A DNA stretch of 64,000 nucleotides from Microbacterium wangchenii (lineage in GTDB: Bacteria; Actinomycetota; Actinomycetes; Actinomycetales; Microbacteriaceae). The notes beneath the pieces were generated by a model. It was not told the DNA's origin. It worked only from the letters and a program-made list of their open reading frames with translations, and searched no databases. A program made the position numbers and the translations under genes. The stretch spans positions 930,001-994,000 of the forward strand of contig NZ_CP038266.1 of assembly GCF_004564355.1 (NCBI RefSeq), given 5' to 3'. Below are positions 32,347-40,194 of the stretch, one piece after another; position 1 is the first letter of the stretch; each line of letters begins with the position of its first letter.

Positions 32347-33054
32347 TCAGCCTCCGGTCGCTGCGCGCAGGGCGTCGGCCGAGCGCTGCAGTCGGCGGGC
32401 GATCGCGGCCGTGTCGTCGACCTCGCCGACGTAGATGACCGCCAGCGCGACGGGGCGTCCGCCCCGCAGCCGCACGGGAACGGCGACCGCGCGGACGGTG
32501 GGGATCACCTCGTCCGAGCTGACGCCGTAGCCGCGCTCGCGGATGGCCGCAACCTCGGCGACGAGCGCGGGGGTCGGGGGGACGGGCCACTCGCCCTCCG
32601 GCAGCATCGACAGGAGCGCCTTGCCGGTCGCGCCGGCGGACAGGGGATGGTGGGCACCGGGGCGCTGCGCCATCGAGGCCACCGCCGTCTGCGGCTCCAC
32701 CGAGGTCAGGGTGACGCACTCGCTGCCGTCGATGACGCCCACGAACGCGGTCATGCGCAGCTCGTTGGCGACCGCGGTCAGTTCGGGGAGGGCGCCGGAC
32801 ACCAGGTCGCGCGACACCCCCGCCGCCAGCGCCGACAGCCGCACCCCGAGGGCGACACGTCCGGTGTCGTCGCGCTCGACGAGGCCGTGCTCCTCGAGCG
32901 TGCGGATCAGCCGGTACGCGATCGACCGGTGGACGGCGATCTCGCGGGCGATCTCGTCCGTCGTCAGCGCCCCGGGCGCTTCGGCCAGCGCCTCCAGGAT
33001 GCGCACGCCGCGGCTCAGGGTCTGCGACGGCGGGGCGGGAGGGGAGGCGGGCAT
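32347..33054 (-). CDS. IclR-family transcriptional regulator
   Basis: A 235-residue regulator. The N-terminal winged helix (about 10-70) includes RGVRILEALAEAPGALTTDE and AVHRSIAYRLIRTLEEHGLVE. The C-terminal IclR effector domain (about 80-230) includes the HHPLSAGATGKALLS segment. IclR members such as PobR and PcaU control hydroxybenzoate and protocatechuate genes. The gene is divergent from the 3-hydroxybenzoate monooxygenase gene with a 146-bp gap that contains a palindromic operator, so it most likely controls that gene. GGAAGG precedes ATG 33054. Confidence 0.88.
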   Translation of the reverse strand: MPASPPAPPSQTLSRGVRILEALAEAPGALTTDEIAREIAVHRSIAYRLIRTLEEHGLVERDDTGRVALGVRLSALAAGVSRDLVSGALPELTAVANELRMTAFVGVIDGSECVTLTSVEPQTAVASMAQRPGAHHPLSAGATGKALLSMLPEGEWPVPPTPALVAEVAAIRERGYGVSSDEVIPTVRAVAVPVRLRGGRPVALAVIYVGEVDDTAAIARRLQRSADALRAATGG

Positions 33055-33117
33055 GACGATCCTTCCGTTGGGGCGGGGTGTACGCCGTGCACCGGCCGCG
33101 GTATCCTGACGTGATCC

Positions 33118-33146
33118 ATAATCGAATCACGTATTCGATAATCGAA
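33118..33146. promoter_or_regulatory. Putative IclR operator between the regulator and the hydroxybenzoate monooxygenase
   Basis: An AT-rich site in a GC-rich background. ATAATCGAA occurs twice as direct repeats 20 bases apart (33118-33126 and 33138-33146). Between them ATCGAAT (33121-33127) and ATTCGAT (33133-33139) form an inverted repeat with a 5-base spacer. Spacing of two helical turns suits cooperative dimer binding. The assignment to IclR is from position and family habit. Confidence 0.6.
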
Positions 33147-33200
33147 CAAGCCCCTCGAGGTGCGACCTCGACGACGCTGTCAGGGAAGGAATCGACGACG

Positions 33201-35117
33201 ATGCAGTTCCACCATCACGGGTACGTCTCGGGAGACCCGCGCGTCCTGCCGGCGGCCGGGACCGGCCTGAACCGGCCCGACGACCTCCCCGACGTCACCG
33301 ACGTGCTCATCGTCGGCTCCGGCCCTGCGGGGATGCTGCTGGCCGCGCAGCTGTCGATGTTCCCCTCGATCACCACGCGACTGGTGGAGCGGCGCCCGGG
33401 GCGTCTGGAGATCGGCCAGGCCGACGGCATCCAGGCCCGCAGCGTGGAGACCTTCCAGGCCTTCGGATTCGCCGAGCGGATCGTGGCCGAGGCGTATTGG
33501 CTGACCGCGATGAACTTCTGGGCGCCCGATCCGCGGGATCCCGCCCGCATCGTGCGCGGCCAGCGCACGAAGGACGATGCGCACGGCATCAGCGAGTTCA
33601 AGCACCTCATCGTCAACCAGGCGCGCGTGCTGGACTACTTCGCCGAGTACGCCGCTCACGGACCGGCGCGCGTGCGTCCGGATTACGGATGGGAGTTCGT
33701 CGGGCTCGAGGTCGGCGAGGGCGAGTATCCCGTCGCCGTGACGCTGCGCGGGACGGCCGGGTCGCAGGACGGTGTCGAACGCGTCGTCCACGCGAAGTAC
33801 GTCGTCGGATGCGACGGAGCCCGCAGCCGCGTGCGCGAGGCGATCGGGCGCAAGCACGTGGGGGCCCAGGCGCTGCACGCGTGGGGCGTCATGGACGTGC
33901 TGGCAGAGACGGACTTCCCCGACATCCGCACGAAGTGCGCGATCCAGTCCTCCAGCGACGGCAGCATCCTGCTGATCCCCCGGGAGGGCGGGCACCTCTT
34001 CCGCATGTACGTCGACCTCGGCGAAGTGCCCGAGGACGACAACGGCGCGGTGCGCAAGACCTCGTTCGAGCAGATCGTCGCGAAGGCGAACCGCATCATG
34101 AGCCCGTACACGCTCGAGGTGCGCGACGTCGCGTGGCACAGCGTGTACGAGGTCGGCCACCGCGTCACCGACAGGTTCGACGACGTGCCGGCCGAGCTCA
34201 CCGGGCAGCGCGACCCGCGCGTGTTCATCTGCGGCGACGCGTGCCACACCCACAGCGCCAAGGCCGGGCAGGGCATGAACGTGTCGATGCAGGACGGGTT
34301 CAACCTCGGCTGGAAGCTCGCACAGGTGCTCGAGGGCCGGAGCCCCGCATCGCTGCTGAGCACCTACTCCGGCGAGCGTCAGGTGATCGCGCAGAACCTC
34401 ATCGACTTCGACCGCGAGTGGTCGTCGATGATGGCCCGCAAGCCGGAGGAGTTCGAAAGCCCCGACGCGCTGGCGAAGTTCTACGTCGACACCGCGGAGT
34501 TCCCCGCCGGGTTCATGACGCAGTACGAGCCCTCGATCCTCGTCGGCACCGGCGAGCACCAGGAGCTCGCGACCGGCTTCCCGATCGGCAAGCGCTTCCG
34601 ATCCGCCCGCGCGATGCGCATCTCCGACGCGAACCCCGTGCACTTGGGCCACCACCATCGCGCCGACGGACGGTGGCGCCTGTACGCGTTCGCCGACGCC
34701 TCGCCGGCGGGGGAGCCCTCGGCCCTGGCCGAGTGGGCGCAGTGGCTCGCGACGTCGCCGGAGTCCCCGGTGGCGCGGTTCACGCCTGCCGGCGCGGACA
34801 TCGACAGCGTCTTCGACGTCAAGGTCGTCTACCAGCAGCCCCTCGACGGCGTCGAGCTCGACCGCGTCCCGCGTATCTTCCTGCCGAAGGTCGGCCCGTT
34901 CGCGGTGACCGACTACGAGAAGGTCTACGGCATCGACCCCGACGCCGGCGACATCTTCGAGGAGCGCGGCATCGATCGTGGCGGATGCGTCGTGGTCGTC
35001 CGCCCCGACCAGTACGTCGCGCACGTGCTGCCCCTGACGGCGACGGAAGAGCTTGCGCGCTTCTTCGCCGGCAACATGCTCGCGCAGGACCGGGCGCCGG
35101 CACCCGCGGCGGTGTAG
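33201..35117 (+). CDS. mobA: 3-hydroxybenzoate 4-monooxygenase-like FAD enzyme
   Basis: A 638-residue flavoprotein aromatic hydroxylase. It has the N-terminal FAD motif VLIVGSGPAGMLLAAQ (about residues 34-50), the DG motif VGCDGARSRVREA (about 205), and the second FAD motif FICGDACHTHSAKAGQGMN (about 340). The C-terminal thioredoxin-like domain of phenol hydroxylases covers about 450-638. The opening MQFHHHGYVSG, the GQADGI stretch and the ending VVVVRPDQYVAHVLPL resemble MobA of Comamonas testosteroni as I remember it, which turns 3-hydroxybenzoate into protocatechuate with NADPH and O2. 3-Hydroxybenzoate as substrate remains inference. ATG 33201 follows a GGAAGG site. It is a single-gene unit, divergent from IclR. 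Confidence 0.85.
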   Translation: MQFHHHGYVSGDPRVLPAAGTGLNRPDDLPDVTDVLIVGSGPAGMLLAAQLSMFPSITTRLVERRPGRLEIGQADGIQARSVETFQAFGFAERIVAEAYWLTAMNFWAPDPRDPARIVRGQRTKDDAHGISEFKHLIVNQARVLDYFAEYAAHGPARVRPDYGWEFVGLEVGEGEYPVAVTLRGTAGSQDGVERVVHAKYVVGCDGARSRVREAIGRKHVGAQALHAWGVMDVLAETDFPDIRTKCAIQSSSDGSILLIPREGGHLFRMYVDLGEVPEDDNGAVRKTSFEQIVAKANRIMSPYTLEVRDVAWHSVYEVGHRVTDRFDDVPAELTGQRDPRVFICGDACHTHSAKAGQGMNVSMQDGFNLGWKLAQVLEGRSPASLLSTYSGERQVIAQNLIDFDREWSSMMARKPEEFESPDALAKFYVDTAEFPAGFMTQYEPSILVGTGEHQELATGFPIGKRFRSARAMRISDANPVHLGHHHRADGRWRLYAFADASPAGEPSALAEWAQWLATSPESPVARFTPAGADIDSVFDVKVVYQQPLDGVELDRVPRIFLPKVGPFAVTDYEKVYGIDPDAGDIFEERGIDRGGCVVVVRPDQYVAHVLPLTATEELARFFAGNMLAQDRAPAPAAV

Positions 35118-35131
35118 CTCGCGGCGCCTGC

Positions 35132-35174
35132 GTGCCCGCCGTCGAGGACGCGAGATGTCCGCGACGGCGGGCAC
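35132..35174 (+). terminator. Stem-loop terminator after the monooxygenase gene
   Basis: A 13-bp perfect stem (GTGCCCGCCGTCG, 35132-35144; CGACGGCGGGCAC, 35162-35174) with a 17-nt loop that has its own GGAC/GTCC pair. The right arm ends inside the proposed -10 element CACACT of the next gene. Confidence 0.6.
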
Positions 35175-35183
35175 ACTGGCACC

Positions 35184-36263
35184 ATGGCCGCCCTCGACCT
35201 TCTCGCCCACCGGCTCCGCGCGCACCGGCTCGCGGCGCCCGCCGCCTCGCCGGTGGACGCGGCGCGGCACATGCTGGCCGTGCAGGCGCAGGAGTTCTGG
35301 GGCGGCCGCTGGGCGCTCGCCGTCCGCAGTCGCGGGGCGGTCACGCTGGGCGAGGTCGACGCGGCGTTCGAGCGGGGCGAGCTGGTCCGGGCCTGGCCTC
35401 TGCGCGGGACGCTGCACATCCTGCCCGCGGAGGACCTGGCGTGGATGCTGTCCCTCACCGGCGAGCGGCAGTTCCGCCAGGCCGCCCCGCGCCACCGCGA
35501 GCTGGCGCTGGATGCGGACGACTTCGCCCGTGCGGAAGCGCTCACGCGCGCGGCGCTGGCCGGGGGCTCCCGCCTCACGCGCGCGGAGTTCCTCGCGATG
35601 CTCGCCGCCGGCGGCATCGACCCCGCGGGGCAGCGGGGCATCCATGTGCTGCACGTGCTCGCGCTGCGCGGCGTGATCGTGTGGGGACCCGTGGTGTCCC
35701 GGGAGGGCGGACCCTCACGCGAGCAGTACCTCGTGCTCGCTGAGGACTGGATCCGAGACCCGTACCTCCCGGCCGATCCGCTCGCGGAGCTGGCAGCGCG
35801 TTTCGTCGCGGCGCACGCTCCGGCCGGCGCGCGAGACCTGGCGTGGTGGGCGGGCCTGCCGCTGGGGACGGCGCGGCAGGCGATGGCGGCGGCGGGGGAG
35901 CGCGTCGTCGCGGTCGAGGACGGAACCGACCCGCTCCATGTCGCCGCCCACGCCCCGCCGCGGCGCGCCGCATCCGCGCCCCCCGTCCTCGCCCTGCCGC
36001 CGTTCGAGGAGTACTACATCTCCTACGCCGACCGCACCCGGGCCTGCGCGCCGGAGTTCCTCGCCGCGGTGGGCCCGGCCAAGAACGGCATCGTGCGTCC
36101 GATCCTCGTCGACCGCGGGCGGGTGGTCGGGGTGTGGACGCATTCCCTCGCGGTGGACCGTCATGCGGAGCATCCCGAGCCGGAGCTGTTCGCCGACGCG
36201 GATGCCGCGGAGGTGGCTGCTGCGCTGGAGCGGTACGCGGCGTTCGTGGGGCGCCCGGGCTGA
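35184..36263 (+). CDS. Winged-helix DNA-binding protein, HTH_42 / AlkZ-like family
   Basis: A 359-residue protein of the HTH_42 family, which includes the DNA glycosylases AlkZ and AlkX that unhook interstrand crosslinks. The N-terminal segment [16 protein letters not shown] carries a QxQ pair at the place of the AlkZ catalytic motif, and [17 protein letters not shown] follows as in the family. The C-terminal part has [16 protein letters not shown]-repair activity is inference from family. A -10-like CACACT lies 6 bases before ATG 35184, fitting a leaderless mRNA. Confidence 0.75.
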   Translation: MAALDLLAHRLRAHRLAAPAASPVDAARHMLAVQAQEFWGGRWALAVRSRGAVTLGEVDAAFERGELVRAWPLRGTLHILPAEDLAWMLSLTGERQFRQAAPRHRELALDADDFARAEALTRAALAGGSRLTRAEFLAMLAAGGIDPAGQRGIHVLHVLALRGVIVWGPVVSREGGPSREQYLVLAEDWIRDPYLPADPLAELAARFVAAHAPAGARDLAWWAGLPLGTARQAMAAAGERVVAVEDGTDPLHVAAHAPPRRAASAPPVLALPPFEEYYISYADRTRACAPEFLAAVGPAKNGIVRPILVDRGRVVGVWTHSLAVDRHAEHPEPELFADADAAEVAAALERYAAFVGRPG

Positions 36264-36266
36264 GGG

Positions 36267-36637
36267 ATCATCAACGACCTCGTCCACCACTTCGCCGACG
36301 ACGCGTACGACGAGGCGGCCGACGCCAGGGAGGCGCTCGGGCCGGGGGCGCAGTGGATCCCGCCGACGCGGCGGACATCCGCACGCGCACCTCGACGCGC
36401 AAGGATCCCGACGCCGTCGTGCAGTTCGTCAGCGGCAGTGCGCTGGACCCGGAGCTGTGCACGCCCGGGCACCGCATGAGCGCCGCGGCGTGGGCCTTCG
36501 ACGACAGCCCCGACGTGTACGCGGTCACGGAGGCGTACGTGTGCGGGGAGTGGACGGCCGTCGCCACCGACGACGGCTGGTTCGCCTGGACGCCGAACTC
36601 GGCCGCCGAGAGGCAGGCCGCCGGCGCCGCCGGCTGA
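36267..36637 (+). pseudogene. Small conserved-looking gene disrupted by a frameshift and lacking a normal start
   Basis: Two frames together give one protein-like sequence of about 120 residues. Bases 36267-36360 read [20 protein letters not shown] and on to GAQWIP. From about 36361 the next frame continues with [39 protein letters not shown] and [20 protein letters not shown] to the stop at 36637. The first part has no ATG, GTG or TTG start (it opens ATC-ATC after GAGGG). The second frame alone could start at GTG 36353 and give 94 residues. Either a decaying gene, a sequencing error or a shortened functional gene. No function is recognised. Confidence 0.5.
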
Positions 36638-36645
36638 CCGCGCCG

Positions 36646-38088
36646 TCAGCTCCCGGCGTGGCGCTCCAGGAACGCGAACACCTCGGTGTCGTCGACGCCC
36701 GGGAAATCGCCACGGGGGAGGGGGGAGAACATGTGCCGGTGCACTCGGGCGCTCGGCCACGCCTTCCCCGCCCAGCGCGCCGCGACGTCGGCGGGCGGGC
36801 GGCGGCAGCACGACTCCTCGGGGCAGCGCGACTCGGCGCGCTCCTGCGTCTCACGCCCTCGGAACCACTTGGCGTCGTCGAAGGGCACACCCACGGTGAT
36901 GGAGAAATCCCCCTCCGAGGTGGAGCCGGTCTGGGTCGAGCACCAGAAGGTGCCGGCGGGGGTGTCGGTGTACTGGTAGTGCTCGGTGGTGCGGTTCTGC
37001 TCCGAGAAGGCGCGTCGTGCCGAGAACCGGCGGCACGCCACCTGTCCCTCCACGGAACCGGTCACATCCACCGGCAGCGGCAGGTCGTCGTTCTCATACA
37101 CGCGGGAGATCGCGCCCGATCCGTCCACGCGCAGGAAGTGCAGGCGGATGCCGAGGTGCTCGGTGGCGAGGTTGGTCAGGCGCATGCCGGCGGCCTCGTG
37201 GGTGACCCCGAACGCGTCGCGGAAGTCTTCGACGGCGAGGTTGCGGTCTTTCTTGGCCTGCCGCAGGAACGCGACCGACGTCGTCTCGGGCATGAGGCAG
37301 CACGCGGCGTAGTAGTTGATCTCCAGTCGTTGCTGCAGGAAATCGGCGTAGTCGTTCGGGCGCTCGTGCCCGAGCAGGCGGTGGGCCATCGCCTGCAGCG
37401 CCATCGAGCGGAGGCCGTGGCCGCCGGGGATGGAGGCGGGCGGCAGGTAGATGCGGCCGTTCTCCAGGTCGGTCACCGAGCGCGCCGAGTGGGGCAGGTC
37501 GTTGACGTAGATGAGCTCGAACCCCAGCTGCTCGGCCATGATGCTCACCGTGCGGTGGGTGAGGGCGCCGGTGACGTGGCCGGCGGCCTTCAGCTGCTTC
37601 TCGGCGAGCCGTTCGATGTCGGGGAGGTAGTTGCCCCGCTCGCGCATCCGCAGGCGCTGCTCGGTGTTGGCGCGCCGCGCCTCCTCGGGCGTGGCGATCG
37701 CCTCCCGCTCGCGCCGCTGCAGCTCACGGTGCAGGCCGAGGATCGATTCGAGCGTCTCGTCGCTGACGCCCTTGGTCACCTTGACGGGCGGGATGCCCAG
37801 CTGCCGGAACACCGAGCCGGCCTGCGCGCGTTCGAGCTCGATCTCCAAGGCGGCGCGGCGGTTCGGTGGCTCGGCCGAGAGCAGGTCGGCGACCTCTGTG
37901 CCCGTCGCGCGGGCGATCTCCTGCAGGAGGGAGAGTTTGGGCTCGCGTTTGCCGTTCTCGATGAGGCTCAGCTGGCTGCCCGCGACGCCGGTCAGGGCAC
38001 CCAGTTCGTCCAGGGTGTAGCCCGCCGCCAGCCGGTGGTGCCGGATGCGGTGGCCGAGCGTCGCGAGTTCGATCGCAGCAGGAGGCAT
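36646..38088 (-). CDS. ramB: XRE-type regulator of the RamB/ScfR short-chain fatty-acid family
   Basis: A 480-residue regulator. The N-terminal Cro/XRE HTH (about 8-65) has [20 protein letters not shown] and [14 protein letters not shown]. The middle is ImmA/IrrE-like with MAHRLLGHE, where the usual HExxH is degenerate. The C-terminal ScfR domain has [11 protein letters not shown] and two conserved-looking cysteines in CPEESCC. RamB of corynebacteria and mycobacteria controls acetate, glyoxylate and gluconeogenic genes. Its divergent neighbour here is pckG, as suits that role. TAGGCT lies 6 bases before ATG 38088, suggesting a leaderless mRNA. The symbol is by similarity. Confidence 0.82.
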   Translation of the reverse strand: MPPAAIELATLGHRIRHHRLAAGYTLDELGALTGVAGSQLSLIENGKREPKLSLLQEIARATGTEVADLLSAEPPNRRAALEIELERAQAGSVFRQLGIPPVKVTKGVSDETLESILGLHRELQRREREAIATPEEARRANTEQRLRMRERGNYLPDIERLAEKQLKAAGHVTGALTHRTVSIMAEQLGFELIYVNDLPHSARSVTDLENGRIYLPPASIPGGHGLRSMALQAMAHRLLGHERPNDYADFLQQRLEINYYAACCLMPETTSVAFLRQAKKDRNLAVEDFRDAFGVTHEAAGMRLTNLATEHLGIRLHFLRVDGSGAISRVYENDDLPLPVDVTGSVEGQVACRRFSARRAFSEQNRTTEHYQYTDTPAGTFWCSTQTGSTSEGDFSITVGVPFDDAKWFRGRETQERAESRCPEESCCRRPPADVAARWAGKAWPSARVHRHMFSPLPRGDFPGVDDTEVFAFLERHAGS

Positions 38089-38205
38089 TCCTTGAGCCTA
38101 GCGAAAGAATCGGAAGTTTTGACGCGCAGATGTGTGGAAAGACCGGGTGATCTCGCGCCAGAGTGGAGGAAGCCTCCCGTTCTGAACGCCGACCAAGGAG
38201 CACCG

Positions 38206-40092
38206 ATGGCTCTCGCCGACATCCCCACCCGCCGCCCCGCCCGCATCGCCACCCCCGAGGCGCCGATGCGCCGATTCGGCGCGCGGCCCGACGTGCGCGG
38301 CCCGGGCATGGAGGCCCTGGCCGCATGGGTCGATGAGATCGCCGCGCTGACCCAGCCTGACAGCATCCACTGGGTCGACGGCTCCCGCGCCGAGAACGAT
38401 GCGCTCCTGCGTCAGCTCGTGGACGAGGGAACGCTGCTCAAGCTCAATCCGGAGTGGCGTCCGGGGTCGTACCTGGCGCGCTCGCACCCCGGCGACGTGG
38501 CTCGCCTGGAGTCGCGGACCTTCATCGCCTCCGAGCTGGAGGAGGACGCCGGGCCCACCAACAACTGGATCGCCCCGAGCGAGATCCGCACGACCCTGGA
38601 CGGCGTCTTCGCCGGGTCGATGCGTGGCCGCACGATGTACGTCGTGCCCTTCTCGATGGGCGCCGTGGGCGGACCGCTGTCGCACCTGGGCGTCCAGATC
38701 ACCGACAGCGCCTACGCGGTCACCTCGATCGGCATCATGACGCGCGTGGGCACCGAGGCGCTGCAGCGCATCGCCGACGGCGACCCGTGGGTCAGGACCG
38801 TCCACTCGGTGGGGGCGCCCCTGGCACCGGGGCAGACGGATGCGGCGTGGCCGTGCAACGACGAGAAGTACATCGTGCACTTCCCCGACACCCTCGAGGT
38901 GTGGTCGTTCGGCTCCGGCTACGGCGGCAACGCCATCCTGGCGAAGAAGTGCTTCGCGCTGCGCATCGCCTCGGTCATCGGCCGCGACGAGGGGTGGCTC
39001 GCCGAGCACATGCTCCTCATCCGCGTGATCGATCCTGCCGGCCGCGCGTACCACGTCGCGGCCGCGTTCCCCTCGGCGTGCGGCAAGACCAACCTCGCCA
39101 TGCTCCGCCCCACGATCCCCGGCTGGCGCGTGGAGACCCTCGGCGACGACATCGCGTGGATCCGCCCCGGCGAGGACGGGCGCCTGTGGGCCATCAACCC
39201 CGAGGCCGGCTTCTTCGGCGTGGCCCCCGGGACGGGGGAGTCCACCAACGTCGCGGCGGTGGAGACGATGTGGGGCAACACCATCTTCACCAACGTCGCG
39301 CTGCGCCCCGACGGCGATGTGTGGTGGGAGGGTCTGACCGATGACGCCCCGCCGCACCTGACCGACTGGGAGGGGAACCCCTGGACGCCGGAGTCCGGCC
39401 GCCCCGCCGCGCACCCCAACTCCCGCTTCACCGTCGCGGCGGCCCAGTGCCCGCAGATCGCCGCCGACTGGGACGCGCCCCAGGGTGTGCCGCTGGATGT
39501 CATCCTGTTCGGCGGGCGCCGCGCCACCAACGTCCCGCTCGTGGTGGAGGCCACCGACTGGACGCACGGGGTGTTCCTGGGCTCCACGATCTCGTCGGAG
39601 AAGACCGCCGCCGCCGAGGGGACCGTCGGGGAGCTGCGCCGCGATCCCTTCGCCATGCTGCCGTTCTGCGGCTACAACATGGCGGACTACTTCGCCCACT
39701 GGCTGAAGGTCGGCCAGCAGCTGCGGTTCGACCGTGCGCCGCGCATTTTCCAGGTCAACTGGTTCCGCAAGGGCGCCGACGGCCGGTTCCTGTGGCCGGG
39801 CTTCGGTGAGAACGCCCGTGTGATCGACTGGATCATCCGCCGCATCGAGGGTCAGGCCGGGGCGGTGGAGACGCCCATCGGCCGCATCCCGCGCGCCGAG
39901 GACCTCAACCTCGACGGCATCGATGTGCCCGAGGCCGACCTGCAGGAGCTGTTCGCCGTCGACACCGACTCGTGGCTGCAGGAGGCCGACCTGACCGAGG
40001 AGTTCTACGCGACCTTCGGCGGCCGCATCCCCGCCGCCCTCAACGCGGAGCTGGCCTCCCTGCGCTACCGCCTGAAGCAGACCCGCGCCTGA
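38206..40092 (+). CDS. pckG: Phosphoenolpyruvate carboxykinase (GTP)
   Basis: A 628-residue cytosolic enzyme converting oxaloacetate and GTP to PEP, GDP and CO2, the entry step of gluconeogenesis from acids. Visible motifs are the P-loop kinase-1a [13 protein letters not shown] (about 288), kinase-2 [13 protein letters not shown], the PEPCK-specific [12 protein letters not shown] and the nucleotide region [14 protein letters not shown]. The length is normal for the GTP family. AAGGAG stands 5 bases before ATG 38206; the longer open frame upstream is non-coding. The regulator divergent to it is RamB-like. The gene is needed when the cell lives on the acids produced by the catabolic operons to the left. 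Confidence 0.97.
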   Translation: MALADIPTRRPARIATPEAPMRRFGARPDVRGPGMEALAAWVDEIAALTQPDSIHWVDGSRAENDALLRQLVDEGTLLKLNPEWRPGSYLARSHPGDVARLESRTFIASELEEDAGPTNNWIAPSEIRTTLDGVFAGSMRGRTMYVVPFSMGAVGGPLSHLGVQITDSAYAVTSIGIMTRVGTEALQRIADGDPWVRTVHSVGAPLAPGQTDAAWPCNDEKYIVHFPDTLEVWSFGSGYGGNAILAKKCFALRIASVIGRDEGWLAEHMLLIRVIDPAGRAYHVAAAFPSACGKTNLAMLRPTIPGWRVETLGDDIAWIRPGEDGRLWAINPEAGFFGVAPGTGESTNVAAVETMWGNTIFTNVALRPDGDVWWEGLTDDAPPHLTDWEGNPWTPESGRPAAHPNSRFTVAAAQCPQIAADWDAPQGVPLDVILFGGRRATNVPLVVEATDWTHGVFLGSTISSEKTAAAEGTVGELRRDPFAMLPFCGYNMADYFAHWLKVGQQLRFDRAPRIFQVNWFRKGADGRFLWPGFGENARVIDWIIRRIEGQAGAVETPIGRIPRAEDLNLDGIDVPEADLQELFAVDTDSWLQEADLTEEFYATFGGRIPAALNAELASLRYRLKQTRA

Positions 40093-40117
40093 CGCCCCTG
40101 CCGCCCCCTGCCCGCTC

Positions 40118-40182
40118 GAAACACCACATCCCGGCCGAGACACCACGCGACGCGTGGTGTCTCGGCCGGGATGTGATGTCTC
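40118..40182. terminator. Long palindrome / bidirectional terminator between pckG and the ABC exporter
   Basis: A nearly perfect 65-base palindrome centred on base 40150: 25 uninterrupted complementary pairs (40125-40149 with 40151-40175), then one mismatch, three pairs, one mismatch and two more pairs. It occupies most of the 102-base gap between two convergent genes. No T-tract follows on either strand. Confidence 0.8.
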
Positions 40183-40194
40183 ACGCCGCGGCGT

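Noticed and set aside
30389..33130. A 913-codon minus-strand open frame
   Set aside because: It overlaps the Bcr/CflA transporter, both repeat units and the IclR gene in the wrong frame; there is no domain and the composition is biased.
35938..38205. The long upstream part of the pckG reading frame
   Set aside because: It overlaps the HTH_42 and RamB-like genes; the real start at 38206 has AAGGAG upstream and gives the normal PEPCK length.
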